DNA of 64,000 bases, taken from NCBI GenBank assembly GCA_006176705.1, contig QRFJ01000368.1:734501-798500 (forward strand), in the 5' to 3' direction. The translations under genes and the position numbers were made by a program. Below, one piece after another: positions 56,244-64,000 of the stretch. Positions within the stretch are counted from its first letter, which is position 1. The number at the start of each line of letters is the position of its first letter. Below the pieces are notes generated by a model, which ran no database searches, was not told the DNA's origin, and saw only the letters and a list, made by a program, of their open reading frames with translations. This DNA comes from Cocos nucifera. Lineage: Eukaryota > Streptophyta > Magnoliopsida > Arecales > Arecaceae.

Positions 56244-58484
56244 ATGAAGTGCCCAACATGCTCATTCCAATGCTTGCTGCCTCTTCCCACAAATACAACT
56301 CAAAACCCCACCCAACTCCTCGTCACCTTCAACACGCTCCTTTCCAAACTCGCCCGCTCCCACCGCTACTCCCAGGCCCTCTGCCTCTTCTCCCACATCC
56401 ACGCCTCCTACCACCTTTCCCCCGACCACTACTCCCTCGCCTCCGCCCTCGCCTCCTGCTCCCGCCTCCGCGCTGCCACCGCGGGTGCCCAGCTCCACTC
56501 CCTAGCCCTCCGTTCCGCCCTCCTCTCCTTCACCCCCGTCGCCAACTCACTTCTCTCCTTCTATGCCAACATCCACGGCCCCGACCCCACTCGCAACCTG
56601 TTCGGCGCCATTCCCAACCCCGACGTCTACTCTTATACCACACTTATATCGGCTTACGCCAAAGCCGGTCGTTTTCAGGAGGCTCTCCATGTGTTCGATG
56701 GAGTGCCCAAGAGAAAGACCGCCGCGTGGAACGCCGTGATAACGGGCTTTGTTCATCACGGCTACGAAGAGTTTGCTCTTGAAATGTTTCTCAGAATGCA
56801 CCGATTGGGCGTCGGGCTTGACAAGTACACCTTTGCTAGTGTCATGGGTTTGCGTGGTTCGCCGGACCTGGTGAGTCTTGGGAGGCAGTTGCATTCGATG
56901 GTTATAAAAACTGGGATTTTGCAGCTCAGGGTTTCAGTGATCAATGCTCTCGTAACAATGTATTTTGATTGCGGTTTCGTTATGGATGCTTGTGAGGTGT
57001 TTGGAGAGGCCATGGTACGTGATGAGATAACTTATAATGCTCTTATAGCAGGGTTGGTGAGGTTGGGAAGAGATGTGGAGGCTTTAATGGTATTTAAAGA
57101 GATGAGGAAAGAAGGTTTTTTGTTGCCAACTGAATTGACCTTTGCAAGTGTTTTAAGTGCTTGTTTGTCGAGGGAAATCGAGACTCAAGTCCATGCTCAA
57201 GTCATTAGAATGGGTCTTGAAGCCTCTGTTTTAGTAGCCAATGCTGTGGTAACTATGTATTCCAATTGTGGAGATCTAGTCAGTGCTCAACAAGCGTTTG
57301 AGATGATCCATGAGAAGGATATCGTTTCATGGAATGCTTTAATTTCAGGTTATAGTCAGGAGAATTGTTATGAGCCGGCTGTTGGAGTATATCATCAAAT
57401 GCAGAAGGTTGGACTTGAGCCAGATGAGTTCACCTATGGGAGCTTATTAGCTTGCTCAAGGATTGCAGCCGATGTCAAGATGATTCAAGCAGTAGTCATT
57501 AAGAATGGCTTCATCATGAGTACTGAAGTTTGTAATGCCATGATATCAGCATATGCCAAATGTGGAGAGATTGGAAGTTCTTATCGGGTCTTTAACAAGA
57601 TGCTATTCAGGAATATAATCTCCTGGAATTCAATTATATCAGGATATGTGCTGAGTGGGTTTCCAGTAAGGAGCCTAGAAATATTTTCAGCCCTAATTAA
57701 GTCAAGATTAATGCCAAATTCCTATACTTTGAGCACCGTGTTAAGCACTTGTGCCACCATGCCAGCTTGTAAGCATGGAAAGGAGGTTCATGCTTACATT
57801 CTTAGAGATGTTACTAAGTGTGACACATTGTTAATGAACTCCCTTATTACAATGTATGGGAAATGTGGGGAGTTGGATTACTCTTCTAAAGTTTTTCATG
57901 GGATGTTGCAAAGAGATATTGTTTCTTGGAATGCCATAATTTCTGCTTACGCACAGAATGGAGATGGACATGAAGCCATTCATTACTTTAAAATGATGCA
58001 AAAATCAGGGATTATACCTGATAATGTCACCTTTACTTCTGTTCTTTCTGCTTGCAGCCATGCTGGTTTGGTTGAAGAGGGCCGTACTATCTTCGCTTCT
58101 ATGGTTCAAGACCATGGGATAGAGCCTGGAGTAGATCACTACTCTTGTATTATTGATCTTTTAGGCCGAGCAGGGTATCTAGAGGAGGCAGAAAGACTAA
58201 TAAATAGTATGCCTTGCAGAGTTTATTCTCACATCTGGTGGGCATTGCTTAGCGCTTGTTGCACTCATGGTAATGTAAGGCTGGGAAGAATTGCTGCTAA
58301 GTTTCTTCTGGAAACCGAACCAGAGAATCCAACAATATATGTGCTCTTATCCAATATAAATGCGGCTGACGGTAAGTGGGAAGAAGCATCTAGTGTAAGG
58401 GAACGGATGCAAAAGAATGGAGTGGCAAAAAAGCCAGGGTGCAGCTGGATTGAAGATATTCAGTTAACAACAGACTCACCGTGA
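56244..58484 (+). CDS. PLS-class PPR protein with E domain, At3g49740-like
   Basis: Single-exon gene of 746 codons starting at the ATG at 56244 (MKCPTCSFQCLL). The preceding in-frame TTG is not a plant start. About twenty P, L and S repeats fill residues 35-650 (DVYSYTTLISAYAKAGRFQEA, DIVSWNALISGYSQENCY, ACSHAGLVEEGRTIF). An E domain at about 650-740 ends KKPGCSWIEDIQ. There is no DYW deaminase. Repeat order and many residues recall Arabidopsis At3g49740, which I recognise from memory only. E-class PLS proteins select cytidines for C-to-U editing in mitochondria or chloroplasts, using a separate deaminase; the target is unknown. The N-terminus is only weakly transit-like. The first ~400 bases are strongly C-rich, as in monocot genes. 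Confidence 0.9.
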   Translation: MKCPTCSFQCLLPLPTNTTQNPTQLLVTFNTLLSKLARSHRYSQALCLFSHIHASYHLSPDHYSLASALASCSRLRAATAGAQLHSLALRSALLSFTPVANSLLSFYANIHGPDPTRNLFGAIPNPDVYSYTTLISAYAKAGRFQEALHVFDGVPKRKTAAWNAVITGFVHHGYEEFALEMFLRMHRLGVGLDKYTFASVMGLRGSPDLVSLGRQLHSMVIKTGILQLRVSVINALVTMYFDCGFVMDACEVFGEAMVRDEITYNALIAGLVRLGRDVEALMVFKEMRKEGFLLPTELTFASVLSACLSREIETQVHAQVIRMGLEASVLVANAVVTMYSNCGDLVSAQQAFEMIHEKDIVSWNALISGYSQENCYEPAVGVYHQMQKVGLEPDEFTYGSLLACSRIAADVKMIQAVVIKNGFIMSTEVCNAMISAYAKCGEIGSSYRVFNKMLFRNIISWNSIISGYVLSGFPVRSLEIFSALIKSRLMPNSYTLSTVLSTCATMPACKHGKEVHAYILRDVTKCDTLLMNSLITMYGKCGELDYSSKVFHGMLQRDIVSWNAIISAYAQNGDGHEAIHYFKMMQKSGIIPDNVTFTSVLSACSHAGLVEEGRTIFASMVQDHGIEPGVDHYSCIIDLLGRAGYLEEAERLINSMPCRVYSHIWWALLSACCTHGNVRLGRIAAKFLLETEPENPTIYVLLSNINAADGKWEEASSVRERMQKNGVAKKPGCSWIEDIQLTTDSP

Positions 58485-61400
58485 GCCTGGGAAATATACG
58501 TTACCTTGTTTTAACTCTCGTATCATCTTATGTCTCTTTATTATTTAACAATATAAACCAATTTATACACAAGATTTTGTTTTGATTTTTTTTTTGATGA
58601 TTACATCAATTAATATAGGAAACAAGCATTCATTTCTTGGTGCAAAGAATTGAAAAGAGGACACAGTGCGCAGAAAAAAAATATTATTCTGTCGATATTT
58701 AGGAACTATCCGAATGACATGGAGGTACGTCATGTGTTTCATTGCTAGAAACACGGATGATGACATGTAAGATGATAAATGGCTAGTATCTGAATTATGA
58801 TAATGCATACCATGTCTATCTCAGCATATGTTTTAACTTTTGGGAGTATGGGATTAAACCTTTTTTTTCTCCCAAAATCTCAGCATAATTGTATTGTGCT
58901 TTCTTTTTTTTCATTTAGTTTGAAGTGATTTTGTAACTGATCTGTGAAGATCTCTGGAGTAGCCTGGCAGCTTACTCAGTTCAGCAGGGTAGTTGATGTC
59001 CACACTAAGTTGCAGTCTTCTAATATTATCATTCTTGTTCTTTAATTTCAATGTTAATGGGTTTGTCCATCTTTAACAACAGCTACTTAGCATTCCGGTC
59101 TACTCTCAACAGGATTATTTGAAACACTGAGAGACATGACGCTAGTTTGCTGAATATGTGGTTGGAAAGAGAATGAAAATATGTAACTTTTATTTCAAAA
59201 GTTTAGCTAGGGTTAATACCATTCCGATTTCACATGGAAATGAAAATATTTTAGTCCAAAATTCAATCCTTGTTCTTTCCTAGCATTCAAATCTTATTTC
59301 GATTTAGGTTATAAATCAAGCCAATTAGAGGATATGGACATTCTAATCCATTCTGATTCCAATTGCAATGCCGCTCGTGAAACAAAGGCACACTATATGC
59401 TAACATTTGTTTTCACATAAGCTTTCTTACAATGGTTAAAGTCGCAATGCCAATCCAACTGTTAACAGAAATATCGACTTCTTAAGACCCATAGCAGCAC
59501 CGTCCATGAGGTTTAGCAGTGCCTTTACAACCTGGGTTGGAGCCATGTGACCGAAGAGACAAACTTATCTTTTCCCGTTAAAAGAATCTTTATTGAATCA
59601 ATAGAAATGGAATTGATCATAAAGAAGAGCCAGCTGATCGGATAGTGTCGAGTTAAGCTAACAGCATGCAACCAAGAACGTTTAAAAGCCACAATATAAA
59701 TGCCAAGAAAGAGTTCCCTCACATATCCTCGTGCAACTCACTTTTCTGTAATGCCCTGCCCACTTGAGGGCATGTTTTCCTTCTTACTCCAGAGAGGTGG
59801 AGCTTTAGTCTTTATTTCCTAAAAATTAATAAAAAAAATAAATGCCTAATGTAGCGCAAGAAACCTGAATAGGTTGGCAGCTGACAGAGTTCAGCGCATG
59901 CTCCACATAAATGACCATATGCCAGCAACATGAGTGAGATTTGCTATGCAGTGCAAAGGAAATAACATGAACATAGGGAAGTTCAAATTGCCCATCAGAA
60001 TAGATTTATAGAAAAGGGGTCACTGCAACCCCAAAATATAAATTCTACAAATTGTATAAAACCTGCAATGTCCAACTGGATGCAGTTGAGTGCCATCAAA
60101 TTGTACTAGAATGTTTGATGGTTAATATTCACGAACGATGGATTGCATAATGGGCTGTATAAATGCCTGTCAGCTATCATTGTTGGATGTTTCCAATGTT
60201 GGCGGATAACATCATATGGGCCACCTACGGGCATGCTTCTTCCTTTGCCTTATCAGCAATCACATGATCGGAACAAAAGCTTTCCTTGTTTTCTTAAAGA
60301 AATGCAATGATCTAAGGTAGCTTATATTCAAATGTAAGGCAATTTATACCTATTGGTGGCTTCATTTGAGAGGGAAAAAAATTGCTGTCAAAAGAGATAT
60401 GTTACTGTATGCTAAAATAAGACAGTTGAAATAGGCCTTCTCATTTAAACTACAGATCCCACACTTAGAATTCACCATAACATGTGCTAAAATAATATAG
60501 TTGTGACAAGTCTGTATTTAAACTACAAAATCCCGCACTTGAAATGTCACCAAAAGGTGTGCTAAAATAAGATAGCTGTAATAGGGTTTCTCATTTAAAC
60601 TATAAAATCCCACAATTGAAATTTCACCAAGACTGTTCTGTTCTTACATCTCAAAAGCTGCTGGATGGTGAGGCAGTATATATACTGACAGCTGCATTCC
60701 TATAAAAACAAAAACAAAAAAAAAAATGATAATTTAGATATTTCTTTGAATAGTGAATTGAAATCCTGAAAATTGTATGAATAGAATACAGCCAAATAGC
60801 GGTATCATCTATCTGGAGGATGAAACAACAGATTGATGCAGACAAAATGATTTCACCCGCAACTCAGGGACTGCCCACATCAATATCATTATCTATACAT
60901 CCTTAACCTCCCTACTAAACGAGCATACAAGTCCTATAGGAAACCGTTAACCAATTTATTGCTTTGAATATCATTTACAAGTATCAGAGAACCATTAGCA
61001 ATTGGTCAGCAAAACATTGTAAGAATTTGAGCGTCACATGAATCACATTTCAAATTCTGTCTCTTGGTGGCAAAGAATGTTTGATTCTTGAATCAAAATG
61101 AAAGGTTGGTTAACACAACTAGGTATTTTGTATAAGCATGCAATTATCTTGATGGTACAAGTTGAAAGAGTGAGAACTGTAATACAACAATCCTCCAATG
61201 ATAATACTTAAAACAATCACTCATTAAATATGTAGCATACAAGAGAATAGGTCATCAAATTTAGAAGTACTTGGTCTACCAACTGAATATGTGCTCATAG
61301 GCAGCTGCTATGCTACAGGAGAACTGCAGCATTAGCATGTGCGAACTCTCAGCACATGAAGTTAAAGGACTTGTTAGTGAACATATAATGAAAACATGTT

Positions 61401-64000
61401 ACGCAGCAATTTACAAGCAGTGATATTACTTAGCACATAATTCTAACAACCAGCTAGACTTCAAAGTAATTTGCAAATAGGACCAGCGAAGTTGTCTTTC
61501 TACCTGCAAAAACGCAGCTATACCGCAATAGATATATTATATGACAAGAAAGAGAATCGAACATTTCTTGTTTCATGCTGAACAAGTGACAGCGAGAAGA
61601 ATTCTAGGTTTCTATACATATACAAGAGGAATGATGGTCACAGTTCTCTGATGCAGATATGGACTAGATGGCTGAGGAGAAGATTCGCCATCACTGGTAA
61701 TAGGATCAGAGCATAGCCTGCTTATAGGAAAGAAGAAGGATTATGAACTGAAGAAGGATGCATGGCATTGACTTAAGCCACCACAAAAAGCGAAAGACCT
61801 GATGATAATTCTGTAAATAGCTAAGAGGAAAGAAAGAAAAAACACTGCAAAATCAGATGCAATGTGATGCACAAGCAGATCCAGGCTTGGAGAGGTAGCA
61901 ACTGGAACAACACCTAGAATAGGGAAGAATTCGCTAGACCTGGCCAATTATATAATGTCTCCAGTATGCTACACAAGTCCTTAATCACAATTCACAAGCA
62001 TTAATTGAAAGATCTTGAGTGACTTCTCAAGGATCAACAGATTCATTAAATATCCTTTACCAATCATCCTTTTGGATATCATCACTAACATCGAAGGAAA
62101 CATGCAGATATATTATCATTTGATCTATCCCTTGCAAAAACCTCCAAGGTAAAAATGAAGGAAAAAGAAGAAAAAATTACCTCTTCAACTTGCAAGTTAT
62201 GACCATCAAAGCTTATTTCATCATGCTTTCTTCTTGAATTTTCACTAAATCAGAAAGCATGCTGCATGAATTCACTCACGCATTCTTCATGCAGCTTGAT
62301 TTTTTATTTTTTTTAAAATCCTCACTGTTATTGAGAAAGAACCTTCTAACTGCAGCCCTGAGCTAGTAAGACCTCTCTAACATAATTTAGACAGAGCACA
62401 GGTCGATGAATTACCAAATGCTATTGTTTGCTGCAGGATCCTTCCAGCTTAGGTGAAGCATTTGATCCTGTTTTCAACATTTAAACTTTCTAACTACCAT
62501 GGGCCCCTGTAGTAATTTAGTTTTAAGTTTTGTTTCCAAATGAATATAATCATGTCTCTATGGCAAATAACTAACTTGAATCATAATCATGTCTCTATAA
62601 GATTTGAGTTTCACATGAGACACATAACCCCATGTCCATGGTCACACTGGGTGTTTTCATTAAACAGAATGAAGGATTTGACAACCATACTAGATATTTA
62701 CATATACATTAAATTTCTTGAGGTTAAATTTTCAAAAATTATAAAAAAAAATTATAACATGGCCCTAACATGATATTTCATGTAATAATTTAAAAACAAT
62801 AGAGCAATGAACCATAAATTATTAAAGAAAAGCTGTTTTGAAATTTGAAATCCATGTTATCTAATATGTCCATAGACTTTTCCCACTGGACAAGAAAACC
62901 GCTAGTGTCAGTATGCATTGTACACCAATACGCCATAATTGATAGAAGAGTTAATGGAACATATGATACAATCATGTCCCTCAAATTCTTGTAGAAAGTG
63001 ATATGATGACAAGAGAATTATCCAAACCAACAAAATTTGTTTTTGACATTCAAGTCAACATTGAAGCCACCTTTGCATTTAAGATATATCGGACAGTGTC
63101 CTTGCAGAAATGTTAAAATCAGTATATGGTGCTCAGTAGCATATAAGGTTCAAGCTATGGATTGCCTATATTGATGCCTAACTGGTGAGAAGGAATGTAG
63201 TTATTGGTGTTTATAGTGACATGAGAATTGAAAACTAACTACTCAATCAAGCAATTTAGTGGGAGCTTTTAGTGGACATGTTAGTTTAGTTTGATGACAA
63301 ACAGCAAAATAAAGTTACTCTTGGAAAAAAGAATCAAGAGCTGAGGATTTTTGCATGTGAAAAGGAGAAAACTACCAGAGGAAAAGCAGATAAGTTTAGA
63401 AATTAAAAAATAAAAATTGAAAAAAAAAAAATCTAGCAAAGTGATGCAATTCAGTGAACAGAAAACCTGGGCAGCTAAAAATACTTCTTGCAAAAGGAAA
63501 GAGTTTTCGTTAGATTTGGGCAATGGTCATCAAATCTGCAGTACACCATTAATCAATGTCTGCAAAACCACCTAAAAGATCTTAACTACGGGAACTTGGT
63601 CATGGATCAATGGAGTGATTGAATGCCCATCATAAATGATCCTGACTTTACCACCATGAAACAGTGAAAATTGAAGATCCTTTTCTTGTTGGGTTGAATG
63701 ATTAATATTTGCCGAAGCCTCTGGGATTTAAAGTTTCACAATAAGAAAAATGCTAACCTCTTTAACATACAACCTTTTAGGATTCTTGACCATCGACAAA
63801 TTATTTACCAGATGAAGATTAAATTCAAGGTCTCTAAACACTGATATCTTGACAATCTCCAAAGATTGATTGACATTTGATGAGATGGAAGGCTTAAGAG
63901 TTTAAAATGGATTTGGATATCCCAATGACTTGGCCAATATATTAATATTAAGTAACTGGTGTGTAATCTGATCGAAGGTCTTTATGACCATGATCACAGT
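58485..64000. other. Right-hand intergenic region, no gene recognised
   Basis: 5.5 kb without an ORF over 81 codons or a domain I can read. The small minus-strand frames (59525-59722, 61741-61947, 62790-62984, 63281-63523) are hydrophobic or low-complexity and lack splice-consistent partners. It includes the 3' untranslated part of the PPR gene, T and A runs (58580, 58860, 60715, 63420) and a 3 x 75 base tandem repeat. Introns or a 3' end of a gene beyond the window cannot be excluded. Confidence 0.6.
60410..60634 (+). repeat. Tandem repeat, three 75-base units
   Basis: Units start at 60410, 60485 and 60560, each with TGCTAAAATAA, then TTTAAACTA, ATCCC(A/G)CA, and (A/G)AATT/GTCACC. The period is exactly 75 in both steps and copies differ at scattered bases. 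No known element is recognised. Confidence 0.85.

Noticed and set aside
58563..63523. Small minus-strand ORFs (for example 61741-61947, 68 codons, hydrophobic)
   Set aside because: No domain, no convincing splice partners and no codon bias distinguishable from background.
1..64000. tRNA or other structural RNA genes
   Set aside because: The tRNA-like strings found (TGGTATCAGAG) are retrotransposon primer-binding sites, not tRNA genes. I saw no cloverleaf with A and B boxes, though a tRNAscan-SE run would be more reliable.

Overview
This window is nuclear DNA of a flowering plant, most likely a monocot and possibly a palm. The monocot call rests on the two host genes, both intronless pentatricopeptide-repeat (PPR) genes whose first few hundred coding bases are very GC-rich and then fall toward AT. 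The palm guess is weaker and comes from the general look of the retroelements. About 51 kb of the 64 kb is nested transposable elements; the last 12.6 kb is a low-copy gene region.

Boundaries, strands and homologies were read by eye, by matching segments inside the window. The outermost and therefore oldest element is Copia-4 (+ strand, about 43520-51352). Its 5' LTR is cut by a CACTA (En/Spm) DNA transposon, CACTA-D (- strand, 23402-43519, far end outside the window). CACTA-D was entered twice. Copia-1 (- strand, 1-23401, running off the left edge) sits in its terminal repeat array. Copia-3 (- strand, 27220-37764) sits in its TNP2 transposase gene. Copia-1 was entered by Copia-2 (+ strand, 2902-11508) in its integrase and by a shorter CACTA relative, CACTA-B (+ strand, 13874-19408), in its leader. 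The nest is thus four levels deep with six elements. Copia-2 and Copia-3 are the same family.

All TE genes are broken by stops, frameshifts or lost catalytic residues, many of them G-to-A or C-to-T changes as expected of long-methylated DNA. The most informative TE features are: a 124-125 base folded leader RNA element kept in both Copia-2 and Copia-3; a CACTA family with subterminal inverted-repeat arrays, a roughly 1-kb palindrome and a G-rich tract placed like the control regions of maize Spm; CACTA-B as a TNP2-deleted derivative of a CACTA-D-like parent; and Copia-2 LTRs of unequal structure.

Right of 51352 the sequence is ordinary gene space: a P-class PPR gene (51990-53705), a PLS/E-class PPR gene resembling Arabidopsis At3g49740 (56244-58484), and intergenic DNA with simple and tandem repeats. 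Both PPR proteins would be organelle RNA-binding factors. I found no tRNA, rRNA, CRISPR or clearly new gene system.
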